From Opitutaceae bacterium (GTDB lineage Bacteria; Verrucomicrobiota; Verrucomicrobiia; Opitutales; Opitutaceae): 64,000 nucleotides of DNA. The notes below the pieces were generated by a model. That model was given only the letters and a program-made list of their open reading frames with translations, was not told the origin of the DNA and did no database searches. Below are positions 9,598-18,655 of the stretch, one piece after another (positions within the stretch are counted from its first letter, which is position 1; each line of letters starts with the position of its first letter). The translations under genes were made by a program, and so were the position numbers. The stretch is from NCBI GenBank assembly GCA_030693515.1, contig JAUYAK010000068.1, forward strand, positions 53,106 to 117,105. Direction: 5' to 3'.

Positions 9598-9653
9598 GTA
9601 GCTGCGAGCGTGAGCGAGTGGACCAGCCACCACTCGCTCACGCTCGCGGCTAC
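9598..9653. repeat. 24-bp palindrome between cus genes
   Basis: Arms 9598-9621 and 9630-9653 are reverse complements with one mismatch and an 8-base loop. The stem core is GCGAGCGTGAGCGAGTGG. It is not followed by a T-run, so it looks more like a REP-type element than an intrinsic terminator, though it could still form a strong hairpin in the cus transcript. The remaining intergenic sequence 9465-9698 holds no gene. Confidence 0.65.
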
Positions 9654-9698
9654 GCCCACCCAGCCGAAGCACGCCTCGGGGGATCAGTCCTTTCCGCC

Positions 9699-11255
9699 AT
9701 GAAATTCGCCGCCCTTTTTCTCTCCTGCTGCGCGCTGCTCGTTGCCGCTGCTCCCGGCGGCGCACTCTACCGCTGCCCCATGCACCCGGCCGTGACGTCG
9801 CCTGTCCCGGCCAAATGCACCATCTGCGGCATGGCCTTGGTCGCGGCCTCGGCGCTCAACGCCCAGCCCGCGGCGGCCGGCGCCTCGCTGATCGCGCTCA
9901 GCCCCTCCGCCGTCACCACCCTCGGCGTCGAGACCTCCGTGGTCGCCCGCCAGCCGCTCACGCGCACGCTCCGCGTCACCGGCCGCATCGAGGACGACGA
10001 CACGCGCCACCGCATTCTCTCCGCCCGCGTCCCCGGCCGGATCGAAAAGCTCCACATCAACTACGTCGGCGCCGAGGTCGCCGCCGGCGATCCACTCATC
10101 ACGCTCTTCAGCCCCGAGGTGCTCACCGCGCAGCGCGTGTTCGTCGAGCGCGTGAAGGGCCAGGGCGCGTTCCCCGTCGCCGAGCTGGCGGCCGCGCGCG
10201 AGCGCCTGATCGAGCTGGGACTCACCGAGCCCGATCTCGCCGTGCTCGAAAAAAATCTCACGCCCACCTCCACCGTCGTCGTCCGCGCCCCCGCCGCGGG
10301 CACCGTCGTCGCCAAGTCCGTTTACGAGGGCCAATACGTGCAGGCCAGCGACCGGCTCCTCGAACTCGCCGACTTTTCGCGCATGTGGTTTGTCTTCGAC
10401 GCCTACGCGCAGGACATCCCGTGGCTCCACCGCGGCCAGACCATCGAAATCACCACGCGCGCGGTGCCGGGCGAGGTCATCACCGCCCCCATCGAGTTCA
10501 TCGATCCGAATTTCTCCGAGATGTCGCAGACCGCGCGCGTCCGCGCCGTCCTGCCCAATCCCCACTACAGCAGCGCCGGCGGCGAGCCGCACCGCCTCCC
10601 GCACCGCGTGCTCGCCGAAGGCCGCGTGCTCGTCGAATCGCCCGCCGTGCTCGCCGCGCCGCGCTCCGCCATCCTCGACGCCGGTGATGGTCCCCTCGCC
10701 TACGTCGAGGCGAGCCCCAACCATTACGAGCAACGCAAGCTCAAGCTCGGCCGCCGGGGCGACGCGCTGGCGGAAATCCTCTCCGGCCTCGCCGAGCACG
10801 AGAAGGTCGTCACCACCGGTGCGCTCCTCATCGACGCCCAGGCCCAGCTCACCCACACGCCCTCGACGCACACCCACGCGGCGCCTGCCGTCGAGCCCGC
10901 GGTGCTCAGCGAGCTCGCGGCCGCCAGCATCGACGCCGCCTCCGCCCTCGCGGCCGACGATTTCGCGCGCTACCAAAAAACCTTTCCCGCCCTCGCCGCC
11001 GCTGCCGGAAAAGTCCCCTCCCTGCCGCCGCTCGTCGTCGGCACCAATCTCAAGACCGCGCGCGATTCGTTCGAGCCCTGGAGCACCCGGGTCGCGGATC
11101 TCCTGAAGCCCCACCGGACGCACCTCGGCCTGAAAGTCTTCGAGTGCCCGATGACACCGGTGAACGGCAAGGGTCGCTGGGTCCAGCGGACCGCCCCGAT
11201 CCGCAATCCCTTTTTCGGCGCCACGATGCTCGAGTGCGGCGACGAAGTGCCCTGA
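9699..11255 (+). CDS. cusB: CusB-type RND periplasmic adaptor with heavy-metal-binding N-terminus
   Basis: The start at the ATG at 9699 gives 518 residues and a clean signal peptide (MKFAALFLSCCALLVAAA). Residues 26-44 hold the heavy-metal-binding domain (CPMHP then CTICGM), as in metal-efflux adaptors and CopA-type ATPases. The middle has the membrane-fusion-protein layout: LHINYVGAEVAAGDPLITLFSPEVL, an alpha-helical hairpin, then beta-barrel sequence. The last about 120 residues (from ASIDAASALAADDF to FECPMT and MLECGDEV) look like a DUF3347 domain. It links the CusA permease to an outer-membrane channel. No channel gene lies in this operon; the nearest is at 24193. cusA starts 12 bases after the stop. 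Confidence 0.92.
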   Translation: MKFAALFLSCCALLVAAAPGGALYRCPMHPAVTSPVPAKCTICGMALVAASALNAQPAAAGASLIALSPSAVTTLGVETSVVARQPLTRTLRVTGRIEDDDTRHRILSARVPGRIEKLHINYVGAEVAAGDPLITLFSPEVLTAQRVFVERVKGQGAFPVAELAAARERLIELGLTEPDLAVLEKNLTPTSTVVVRAPAAGTVVAKSVYEGQYVQASDRLLELADFSRMWFVFDAYAQDIPWLHRGQTIEITTRAVPGEVITAPIEFIDPNFSEMSQTARVRAVLPNPHYSSAGGEPHRLPHRVLAEGRVLVESPAVLAAPRSAILDAGDGPLAYVEASPNHYEQRKLKLGRRGDALAEILSGLAEHEKVVTTGALLIDAQAQLTHTPSTHTHAAPAVEPAVLSELAAASIDAASALAADDFARYQKTFPALAAAAGKVPSLPPLVVGTNLKTARDSFEPWSTRVADLLKPHRTHLGLKVFECPMTPVNGKGRWVQRTAPIRNPFFGATMLECGDEVP

Positions 11256-11267
11256 CCGCCCCCGCCG

Positions 11268-14200
11268 ATGATCAACACCCTCATCCGCTGGTCGCTCGCC
11301 AACCGCTTCCTCGTCCTCTGCGGGACGCTGCTGCTGTTTGGCTGGGGCCTGTTCGCGGTCCGTCGCGTGCCCATCGATGCGATTCCCGACCTCAGCGAAA
11401 ATCAGGTGATCGTTTACGCCGACTGGGAGGGCCGCAGCCCGCGCGAAGTCGAGGACCAGATCACCTATCCGCTCTCGGTCAATTTGCAGGGCATCTCCGG
11501 CGCCCGCAGCGTGCGCGCCACGTCGATGTTCGGCTTCTCGATCATCACCGTCATCTTCGAGGACAAACTCGACAACACTTTCGCGCGCACCCGCACGCTG
11601 GAGCGCCTCAGCTCCCTCGGCGGCGTGCTGCCCGCGGGCGTCACACCCCGGCTGGGACCCGACGCCACCGGTCTCGGCTGGGTTTACCAATACTACCTGA
11701 AGGACACTTCGGGCCGCCAGGATCTCGGCGCCCTGCGCGCGCTGCAGGATTACTTTGTCCGCTACCAGCTCGCCGCCGTCCCCGGCGTCTCCGAGGTCGC
11801 AAGCATCGGCGGCTTCGTGCGCCAGTGGCAGGTGGAGGTTTCCTCGCTTCGAATGCGCGCCCACGGGGTGTCGCTGCAGCAGATCATGGAAGCCATCGGG
11901 CAGAACAACCTCAACGTCGGCGGGCGCACGCTGGAGGAAAACGGCATGGAGTTTGTCGTCCGCGGCCGCGGGCTCATCACTTCCGCCGCAGACATCGAGG
12001 CCATCGCCCTCGATGTCCGCAACGGTGCGCCGCTGCTCCTGCGCGACGTCGCCACCGTCCAGATCGGCGGCGACTACCGCCGCGGCGCGCTCGACGTCGA
12101 TGGCCGCGAGGTCGTGGGCGGCACCGTGGTCATGCGCTCCGGCGAAAACGCCCACCGCGTCATCCAGGACATCAAGGCCCGGATCGCGCAGATCGGCGCC
12201 GGCCTCCCGCCGGGCGTGACCATTGAGCCGTTCTACGATCGCAGCGATCTCATCGACCGCGCCATCGCCACGCTGAAGTTCACACTCTGGGAGTCGGTCA
12301 TCCTCGTGACGCTGATGCACGTCCTCTTCCTGTTTCATTTCCGCAGTATCCTGATCGTCACGCTGCCGCTGCCCGCCTCGATCCTCATCGCGTTCATCTT
12401 GATGAAGGAGTTTGGCATCCAGTCGCACATCATGTCGCTGACCGGCATCGCCATCGCCATCGGCGTGCTCGTCGATGCCGGCATAGTGATGGTCGAAAAC
12501 GTCATCCGCCACTGCGAGCTGGAGGAGCAGCAACGCCGCGCCGCCAAGCCCGAGGGCGCCGCGCCGCTCACGACCAAGGACTATTTCGAAATCACCCTCG
12601 CCGCCGCGCAGCAGGTCGGCCGGCCCATTTTCTTCGCGATGGGCATCATCATCCTCGCATTCGTCCCCATCTTCACGCTCACGGGCCAGGAGGGGAAACT
12701 CTTCCACCCGCTCGCGTGGACCAAGACCTTCGCGATGATCGGCGCCACGCTCCTCGCGGTCACGCTTGTGCCCGTGCTCTGCACGTTTTTCGTGCGCGGC
12801 CCCTTCCACGCCGAGGAGCGCAACTGGATCATGCGCGGCCTGCTCGCGGTTTACGACCCCGTGCTCAATTGGGCGCTGCACCGCCGCAAGACCGTCCTCG
12901 CCCTCGCCTTTGCCCTGCTCGCGTTCTGCTGCCTCCTCGCCTTCGGTTTGCCGTCCGCAGTGTCGTCGCGGATGCCGGCGCCGGTCGCCCGCCTCTTTTC
13001 CGGCTTCGGCAGCGAGTTTATGCCGACGCTCGAGGAGGGCTCGCTCCTCTTCATGCCCGTGCTGCTGCCGAGCACGTCGCTCACCGAGGTGAAGCGCATC
13101 ATGGCCTGGCAGGATCGTGTGATGCGCGACACGCCCGAGGTCGCCAGCGTCGCCGGCAAGCTCGGCCGGTTCGAAACCGCCACCGATCCCGCGCCCGTCG
13201 AGATGATCGAGACGACCATCATGCTGAAGCCGCCCGCCGCGTGGCGCCCCGGCATGACGAAGGAAATGCTCGTCGCGGAACTCACGCACAAACTCACGCA
13301 AGTCCCCGGCTACGTCCCGGGATTCCTGCAGCCGATCGAGAACCGTATCCTGATGCTCTCGACCGGCATTCGCGCGCAGCTCGGCGTGAAAATTTTCGGC
13401 GACGACCTTGATGCGCTCCAGCAAAAGGCCTTCGAGGTCGCCGCCATCGTCGAAAAGATTCCGGGCGCCACCGGCGTCGCGCCCTCACGGGTGCAGGGCA
13501 AACCCTACCTCGAAATCGTCGCCGACCGCGCGGCGCTCGCCCGCTACGGCCTCAGCGTGGCCGATGTCCTCGCCGTCGCCGAGACGGGCATCGGCGGGAA
13601 AAACGTCACGTCCACCATCCAGGGCCGCGAGCGCTGGCCGGTGCAGGTGCGCTTCGAGCGCGCCGACCGTGAGGACCTCGACCGCCTCGGCGCCCTGCCT
13701 GTCGCGATCCCCGGCACGCCCATGCGCTACATCCCGCTCGGCCAGCTCGCGACCATCCAGCGCGTCGTCGGCCCCAGCGAGATCGCGAGCGAAAACGGCC
13801 GGCTCCGCACCTTTGTGCAGACCAATGTCACCGGCCGCGACCTCGGCGGTTTCGTGGACGAGGTCCGCGAAAAAATCTCTGCCGCGGTCGCTCTCCTACC
13901 CGGCCAGACGATCGAGTATTCCGGGCAATACGAACATCAGCTCCGCGCGCGCCAGACGCTCCTCTATATTTTCCCCGCGGTTCTGCTGATCATCTTCATC
14001 GTCCTCACGCTCACATTTAACTCTGTCGCCGAGGCGGCCCACGTGATTCTCGCCGTGCCCTTCGCGCTTACTGGCGGCGTGCTGCTCCAGTGGTGGATGG
14101 GCTTCAATTTCAGTGTCGCCGTCTGGGTCGGCTACATCGCGCTCTTCGGCACGGCCATCCAGACCGGCGTCGTGATGGTCATTTACCTCGAAGAGGCCGT

Positions 14201-14486
14201 GGCCAAGGCCCGCGCCGCCGTCGGGCGCGAACTCGCGCGCTCCGAGTTGGTCGCCGCGATCAAGGAAGGTGCCCGCCTCCGCCTCCGCCCCAAGGTGATG
14301 ACTGTCGCCACCACGATCGCCGGGCTCGTGCCGATTTTTTGGAGCACGCGCACCGGCGTGGAAATCATGCAGCCGCTCGCCGCTCCCGTCGTCGGCGGGA
14401 TGATTTCGTCGCTGCTCCACATCCTCATCGTCACGCCGGTGATTTTCGCGTGGCTCCACGAGCGCAACCTGCGCCCCAAACCCTAG
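11268..14486 (+). CDS. cusA: CusA-type heavy-metal efflux RND permease
   Basis: A 1072-residue protein, the normal length for the HME-RND family, with the twelve-helix, two-large-loop layout. Family features include WSLANRFLVLCGTLLL at the N-terminus, VPIDAIPDLSENQVIVYADW, GIAIAIGVLVDAGIVMVENV in TM4, and EFMPTLEEGSLLFMPVLLPS in the porter region with its methionines. It exports Cu(I)/Ag(I)-type or related divalent metals from periplasm or cytoplasm using proton motive force; the exact metal cannot be read from sequence. It is co-transcribed with cusB, and a strong ECF-type promoter for the next unit starts 14 bases after its stop. Confidence 0.95.
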   Translation: MINTLIRWSLANRFLVLCGTLLLFGWGLFAVRRVPIDAIPDLSENQVIVYADWEGRSPREVEDQITYPLSVNLQGISGARSVRATSMFGFSIITVIFEDKLDNTFARTRTLERLSSLGGVLPAGVTPRLGPDATGLGWVYQYYLKDTSGRQDLGALRALQDYFVRYQLAAVPGVSEVASIGGFVRQWQVEVSSLRMRAHGVSLQQIMEAIGQNNLNVGGRTLEENGMEFVVRGRGLITSAADIEAIALDVRNGAPLLLRDVATVQIGGDYRRGALDVDGREVVGGTVVMRSGENAHRVIQDIKARIAQIGAGLPPGVTIEPFYDRSDLIDRAIATLKFTLWESVILVTLMHVLFLFHFRSILIVTLPLPASILIAFILMKEFGIQSHIMSLTGIAIAIGVLVDAGIVMVENVIRHCELEEQQRRAAKPEGAAPLTTKDYFEITLAAAQQVGRPIFFAMGIIILAFVPIFTLTGQEGKLFHPLAWTKTFAMIGATLLAVTLVPVLCTFFVRGPFHAEERNWIMRGLLAVYDPVLNWALHRRKTVLALAFALLAFCCLLAFGLPSAVSSRMPAPVARLFSGFGSEFMPTLEEGSLLFMPVLLPSTSLTEVKRIMAWQDRVMRDTPEVASVAGKLGRFETATDPAPVEMIETTIMLKPPAAWRPGMTKEMLVAELTHKLTQVPGYVPGFLQPIENRILMLSTGIRAQLGVKIFGDDLDALQQKAFEVAAIVEKIPGATGVAPSRVQGKPYLEIVADRAALARYGLSVADVLAVAETGIGGKNVTSTIQGRERWPVQVRFERADREDLDRLGALPVAIPGTPMRYIPLGQLATIQRVVGPSEIASENGRLRTFVQTNVTGRDLGGFVDEVREKISAAVALLPGQTIEYSGQYEHQLRARQTLLYIFPAVLLIIFIVLTLTFNSVAEAAHVILAVPFALTGGVLLQWWMGFNFSVAVWVGYIALFGTAIQTGVVMVIYLEEAVAKARAAVGRELARSELVAAIKEGARLRLRPKVMTVATTIAGLVPIFWSTRTGVEIMQPLAAPVVGGMISSLLHILIVTPVIFAWLHERNLRPKP

Positions 14487-14499
14487 CCGAAGGCCGGCT

Positions 14500-14524
14500 G
14501 TAAGATTTTCACCTCAGTTCCGTC
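14500..14524 (+). promoter_or_regulatory. ECF-type promoter P1 (GTAAG-N14-TCCGTC)
   Basis: TGTAAGATTT begins at 14499, and TCCGTC ends at 14524. The ATG at 14535 follows after 10 bases. The same two boxes with identical spacing occur at six other gene heads in this island, which argues for one sigma factor recognising them, most simply the CorE-like factor at 25679. It drives the YHS-like protein, copper oxidase and sialidase-like unit. Confidence 0.75.
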
Positions 14525-14540
14525 ATCAAGTATCATGTCC

Positions 14541-14909
14541 ATGAAAACAAAATCGTTCCGCACCCTCAGTCTCCTGCTCGCCCTCGTGGCGGGCTTTCTG
14601 TCCCCGCGCGCCCTCGTGGCCGCCGAAAAGCACGGCCACAAAGACGGCGACGCCTCCTCCAAGGCCCGCGCTCCCTATCCGCTGACCGTCTGCGCCGTCT
14701 CCGGCGACAAGTTGGAGGACGGCGACATGGGGCCGCCCATCGACCACCTCCACAAGGTGGCGGGCAAGCCCGACCGCCTGGTGCGGCTCTGCTGCAAGAG
14801 CTGCATCAAGCAATTCAACAAGGAGCCGGCCAAGTATCTCAAGATGATCGACGACGCCGCGGCCGGCAAGGCCCCCAACCCCGCCGACCACGCCAAGCAC
14901 AAGCATTGA
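14541..14909 (+). CDS. Periplasmic YHS-like Cys protein, copy 2
   Basis: The start is the ATG at 14541 (MKTKSFR), or the ATG at 14535 two codons earlier (MSMKTK). The latter keeps the 10-base promoter-to-start distance seen at other P sites, so it may be the true one. The protein has a signal peptide (LLLALVAGFLSPRALVA), then YPLTVCAVSGDKL and RLCCKSCIKQFNKEPAKYL, then a His/Lys-rich end (HAKHKH). It is a paralogue of the products at 9147 and 17175. Next to a multicopper oxidase, it is probably a periplasmic copper-binding partner. First gene of the P1 unit. Confidence 0.82.
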   Translation: MKTKSFRTLSLLLALVAGFLSPRALVAAEKHGHKDGDASSKARAPYPLTVCAVSGDKLEDGDMGPPIDHLHKVAGKPDRLVRLCCKSCIKQFNKEPAKYLKMIDDAAAGKAPNPADHAKHKH

Positions 14910-14931
14910 GCCGCGCCGCCACTACCCGCCG

Positions 14932-17154
14932 ATGCCCTCCGCTGCGATGACCCTGCGCTCCCTGATTCTCGTTGCCGGCATCCTCCTGGCCGCCCCTGCC
15001 GCCCACGCCTGCGAGGCGTGCGGCGGCAAGGGCGCGGCCACGTGGGCCGCGCGCGAACGCGAGCCCAGGGCCTCGCAGCTTTTCCCCGACGCGCGCGTGG
15101 TCGAATACACCCTCGAGATTGCCGAGACCACCCTGTCCCCGGCCGGCGAGCCGGTGCGCGCGCTCACGATCAACGGATCCGTGCCCGGCCCGGTGCTGCG
15201 TTTTCGCGAGGGCGAGATCGCGCGCATCCATGTGCGCAACCGGCTCGTCGGCGAGGAAACCTCCACCCACTGGCACGGCCTGCTCGTGCCCAATCTGGAG
15301 GACGGCGTGCCGCACCTCACGACCCCGCCGATCGGCCCCGGCGAATCCCGCACCTTCGAATTCCTCCTCAAGCACAGCGGCACGTATTGGTATCACAGCC
15401 ACACCGGCCTGCAGGAGCAGCGCGGCGTCTATGGCGCCATCGTGATCGAGCCCAAGGCCGACGCGCCCGCCCGGGCCGATCTGCCGCCCATCGACCGCGA
15501 GGAGGTCGTCGTGCTCTCCGACTGGACCAACGAAAACGTGCGCGACGTCATGCGCACGCTCCTCCGCGGCAGCGACTGGTATGCGATCCGGAAAAATACC
15601 GCGCAGTCGCTCCTCGGCGCCGCGCGCGCCGGCCATCTGCGCGACTATCTCAAGCGGGAAAAATCCCGGCTGCCTCCGATGGACGTGTCCGACGTGGCCT
15701 ACGACGCCTTTCTCGCCAACGGCCGCACCCGCCAGCAGCTCCCCGCGCAACCCGGCGAGACGATCCGCCTCCGCGTCATCAACGCCGCCGCCTCGAGTTA
15801 TTTTTATCTCAGCTCCGCCGCCGGTCCGCTCACGCTCATCGCCGCCGATGGCATGGACATCACCCCCATCCGCCAGCGTCGCCTGCTCATCGGCATGGCC
15901 GAGACTTACGATCTTCTCGTCACGGTGCCCGCCGGCGGGCCGGCCGCATGGGAAGTGCGCGCCACCGCCCAGGATGGCTCCGGCCACGCGTCCGTCTTTC
16001 TCGGTGCCGGCGCCGAGCAGCCTGCGCCCGGCCTGGCTCCGCTCAGCCCCTACAACATGAACGCCGCCATGGCCGCCGTGCTCGATCAGCTCGACGATTC
16101 CGGCGACCTCACCGACACCGAGGCGCTCGCGGCCGAGTCGCCGCGTCCGCTCCCTCCCTACAAGCGCCTCAAATCCAACTCGCCGACCACGCTGCCCGCA
16201 GACGCACCGCTGCGCGAAGTCACGCTCAAGCTCACGGGCGACATGACGCGCTACCTCTGGTCCATCGACGGTCGCAGCATCGAGGAGCAGAGCACCGTCC
16301 CGGTGCGGCGCGGCGAAATCCTCCGGCTCGTGCTCGTGAACAACACCATGATGCACCATCCCATGCACCTCCACGGGCATTTCTTCCGCCTGCTCATGCC
16401 CGACGCCGTGGACCCCGCCTTCGCCCCGCTCAAGCACACGGTGGATGTGCCGCCGATGAGCCGGCGCACCATCGAATTCTACGCCAACGAGGACCGCGAC
16501 TGGCTCTTCCACTGCCATCTGCTCTATCACATGAAAGCCGGCATGGGCCGGGTGATGAGCTATCCGGCGGGCGAGGAGATGCGACTGGCCGATAACTCCG
16601 CCCCGGCCACTCCGGCGGCGGGCCGCCCCGCCTACCAGCCCGCGCTCGGTGAGCATGCGATGCCCCACACCTACGCCTGGATCGACGCAACCCTCCAATC
16701 CCACCTCAGCACCGGGTCGGGCACGATCCAGCGCGGCCGGCAAAATCTGAACCTCACATGGGAGACGGGCTGGGGCCGGGTCGACCGCCGCGAATACGAA
16801 ATTGAGGCCACCGTCTCGCACTACTTCAACCCACGCTGGACCGCCTTTGCCGGCTATCGCCTCACCAACGAATCGGGCGCTCACGACGCCGTGATCGCGG
16901 GCGCCACGCACCGGCTGCCCTACCTCGTCGATTTCACCGCCTCCGTGCAAAGCAATGGGGAGGGTCGCCTCGCCCTCGAAAAATTGCTGCAACTCACCTC
17001 GCGCGTGAGCCTCACCGCGCACGTGCAATACGACACCGCGACGAGATTCGCCTGGCAGGCCAGCCTCGCCTACACCGCGTCAAAGCGCCTCGACCTCATC
17101 GTCACCCAAGACTCCGACTACGGCTTCGGCGCCGGTCTCGGCTTTCGTTTCTAA
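14932..17154 (+). CDS. CopA-type multicopper oxidase fused to a CopB-like beta-barrel
   Basis: A 740-residue protein. The signal peptide ends near residue 26 (APAAHA), followed by CEAC. All four copper-ligand clusters of a multicopper oxidase are present: HWHG (about 114), HSHTG (about 154), HHPMHLHGHF (about 474) and HCHLLYHMKAGMG (about 526). The family oxidises Cu(I) to Cu(II) in the periplasm. From about residue 577 a second region begins (TYAWIDATLQ) with alternating beta-strand character (WETGWGRVDRREYEIEAT, LPYLVDFTASVQ), and it ends GAGLGFRF with a terminal aromatic. It resembles the barrel of the outer-membrane protein CopB, normally a separate gene after copA. Fusion would tether the oxidase to the outer membrane. 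Confidence 0.9.
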   Translation: MPSAAMTLRSLILVAGILLAAPAAHACEACGGKGAATWAAREREPRASQLFPDARVVEYTLEIAETTLSPAGEPVRALTINGSVPGPVLRFREGEIARIHVRNRLVGEETSTHWHGLLVPNLEDGVPHLTTPPIGPGESRTFEFLLKHSGTYWYHSHTGLQEQRGVYGAIVIEPKADAPARADLPPIDREEVVVLSDWTNENVRDVMRTLLRGSDWYAIRKNTAQSLLGAARAGHLRDYLKREKSRLPPMDVSDVAYDAFLANGRTRQQLPAQPGETIRLRVINAAASSYFYLSSAAGPLTLIAADGMDITPIRQRRLLIGMAETYDLLVTVPAGGPAAWEVRATAQDGSGHASVFLGAGAEQPAPGLAPLSPYNMNAAMAAVLDQLDDSGDLTDTEALAAESPRPLPPYKRLKSNSPTTLPADAPLREVTLKLTGDMTRYLWSIDGRSIEEQSTVPVRRGEILRLVLVNNTMMHHPMHLHGHFFRLLMPDAVDPAFAPLKHTVDVPPMSRRTIEFYANEDRDWLFHCHLLYHMKAGMGRVMSYPAGEEMRLADNSAPATPAAGRPAYQPALGEHAMPHTYAWIDATLQSHLSTGSGTIQRGRQNLNLTWETGWGRVDRREYEIEATVSHYFNPRWTAFAGYRLTNESGAHDAVIAGATHRLPYLVDFTASVQSNGEGRLALEKLLQLTSRVSLTAHVQYDTATRFAWQASLAYTASKRLDLIVTQDSDYGFGAGLGFRF

Positions 17155-17174
17155 ACCGCGTTCACCCTTTCCTC

Positions 17175-17498
17175 ATGAAAAAACAAACTCCCTCCCTCAG
17201 TGTCATGCTCGTCCTCGGGCTTTCGCTCCTCTTGTCCACCGCCGTGGCCCAAACCGCCGGGACTCCGGATCGTTTGGCCGCGGATAAAAATCCGAGCCAA
17301 AAAGGCCCCGCCAAACCCTACCCGCTCAAGGTCTGCATCGTGACCGACAACGACCTCGACTCCATGGGCGACGAAACGTCGATGGTTTACCAAGGCCAGG
17401 TGATCAAATTCTGCTGCGCGCCCTGCGAGAAAAAATTCCTGAAGGATCCCCCTCGCTTCCTCGCCAAGCTCGCACCCAAGTCTGCGGGAAAGAAATAA
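17175..17498 (+). CDS. Periplasmic YHS-like Cys protein, copy 3
   Basis: A 107-residue protein with a signal peptide (LSVMLVLGLSLLLSTAVAQ). It then has YPLKVCIVTDNDLDSMGD and KFCCAPCEKKFLKDPPRFLAKL, the same CCxxC domain as the products at 9147 and 14541. It lies 20 bases after the copper oxidase and 15 bases before the sialidase-like gene in the P1 unit. A periplasmic metal-binding role is inferred from the cysteines and neighbours. Confidence 0.82.
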   Translation: MKKQTPSLSVMLVLGLSLLLSTAVAQTAGTPDRLAADKNPSQKGPAKPYPLKVCIVTDNDLDSMGDETSMVYQGQVIKFCCAPCEKKFLKDPPRFLAKLAPKSAGKK

Positions 17499-17513
17499 TC
17501 GCCCCTCACTCCC

Positions 17514-18569
17514 ATGCACGCCCTTGCCCGTTTTTTGCTCCCGCTCGTTGCGCTGCTCGGTTCGGCCCGCGCCTTCAGCGCCGAGTTTAGTCACGCGGCT
17601 CAGCCGCAGCTCGCCGCCACGGCCGACGGCCGGGTCTGGCTCGCCTTCGGGCGCGGCCAGGAAATCTATGTCGCCCGCTCCGATGATCAGGGCGCCACGT
17701 TTGCCGCGCCCGTGCGGGTCGCCGCCCTCCCTTCCCTCATGCTCGGCAAGCGCCGCGGCCCGCGCCTCGTCGCGCACGGCGACCGTGTCACCGTCACGGT
17801 CATGGCGGGCGAACTCCTCGCCTTTCGCTCGCAGGACGGCGGCACGAAGTGGGCCGGGCCGGCGGTCGTGAACGATGTGCCGCGGAGCGCCCGCGAGGGC
17901 CTGCACGGGTTCACCGTCGCGCCCGATGGCCGGCTCTTCGCCACCTGGCTCGACCTGCGCGACAGCGCCAGCGCCCGCATGCAGCTCTTCAGTTCCGAGT
18001 CCACCGATGGCGGCGCCACCTGGTCCGCCAACCGCCTCGTCTATCGCGCCCCGCCCGGCCAGACCGTGTGCGAATGCTGCCATCCGTCGGCCCAGTTCGA
18101 TGCGCGCGGCCACCTGACCGTGATGTGGCGCAACGGCGTCGATGGCGCGCGCGACATGTGGAGCGCCGTGCGGCCCGTGGGCGCGGCCGAGTTTGGCCCC
18201 GCCGCGAAACTCGGCACCGGCACCTGGCTGCTCAAGGCCTGCCCGATGGACGGCGGCCAGATCGTCGCGGAGGACGGCGGCTTCTCGACCATCTGGCAGC
18301 GCAGCGGCGATGTGTTTTTCGCCCGCCCGGGCCAGCCCGAGCAAAAGCTCGCCCCCGGCACGCAGCCTGTCGCCGTCGCCACCGCGAAAGGCTCGCTCGC
18401 CGTCTGGCAGCAGGGCGCCGATCTCTGGTCCGCGTCGCTTGGCACCGCGTCCGCGCCCACGCTGCGGGTGAGCAACGGCCGTTTTCCCACGCTGCTCGCG
18501 CTGCCAGGCTCCGATCGCGTGCTGCTCGCCTACGAGCGCGGCCCAACCACGGTGGTCGAACGCCTCTGA
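17514..18569 (+). CDS. Secreted sialidase-like (BNR) propeller protein in copper operon
   Basis: A 351-residue protein with a signal peptide (FLLPLVALLGSARAFSA). Its BNR-type repeats typify six-bladed sialidase-fold propellers (VARSDDQGATFAAPVRV, SSESTDGGATWSANRLV). A conserved VCECCHPSAQF segment puts three cysteines together. Although the fold is that of exo-alpha-sialidases, the operon context (copper oxidase, YHS-like proteins) argues against glycan cleavage as its main job. A metal-related scaffold is a guess. A truncated, broken copy over 90% alike in places lies at 29474-30077. Confidence 0.78.
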   Translation: MHALARFLLPLVALLGSARAFSAEFSHAAQPQLAATADGRVWLAFGRGQEIYVARSDDQGATFAAPVRVAALPSLMLGKRRGPRLVAHGDRVTVTVMAGELLAFRSQDGGTKWAGPAVVNDVPRSAREGLHGFTVAPDGRLFATWLDLRDSASARMQLFSSESTDGGATWSANRLVYRAPPGQTVCECCHPSAQFDARGHLTVMWRNGVDGARDMWSAVRPVGAAEFGPAAKLGTGTWLLKACPMDGGQIVAEDGGFSTIWQRSGDVFFARPGQPEQKLAPGTQPVAVATAKGSLAVWQQGADLWSASLGTASAPTLRVSNGRFPTLLALPGSDRVLLAYERGPTTVVERL

Positions 18570-18621
18570 GCACGGGCGCGGCTTCGCCTCCAGTCAACTT
18601 CAGGGCCGTCGCCGGCAACCT

Positions 18622-18646
18622 GTAAGGTTTCGCCCGCCATTCCGTC
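18622..18646 (+). promoter_or_regulatory. ECF-type promoter P2 (GTAAG-N14-TCCGTC)
   Basis: TGTAAGGTTT and TCCGTC with the shared spacing. The ATG at 18656 follows after 9 bases. It drives the isoprenylcysteine methyltransferase-like and small membrane protein genes. The only difference from the other sites in the upstream box is G for A after GTAAG. Confidence 0.72.
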
Positions 18647-18655
18647 TGTGAAGAC

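Noticed and set aside
9684..13424. 1246-codon open frame on the reverse strand
   Set aside because: It is the antisense shadow of cusB and cusA in high-GC DNA; the product is low-complexity (Gly/Asp/Glu/Arg-rich) and matches no family.
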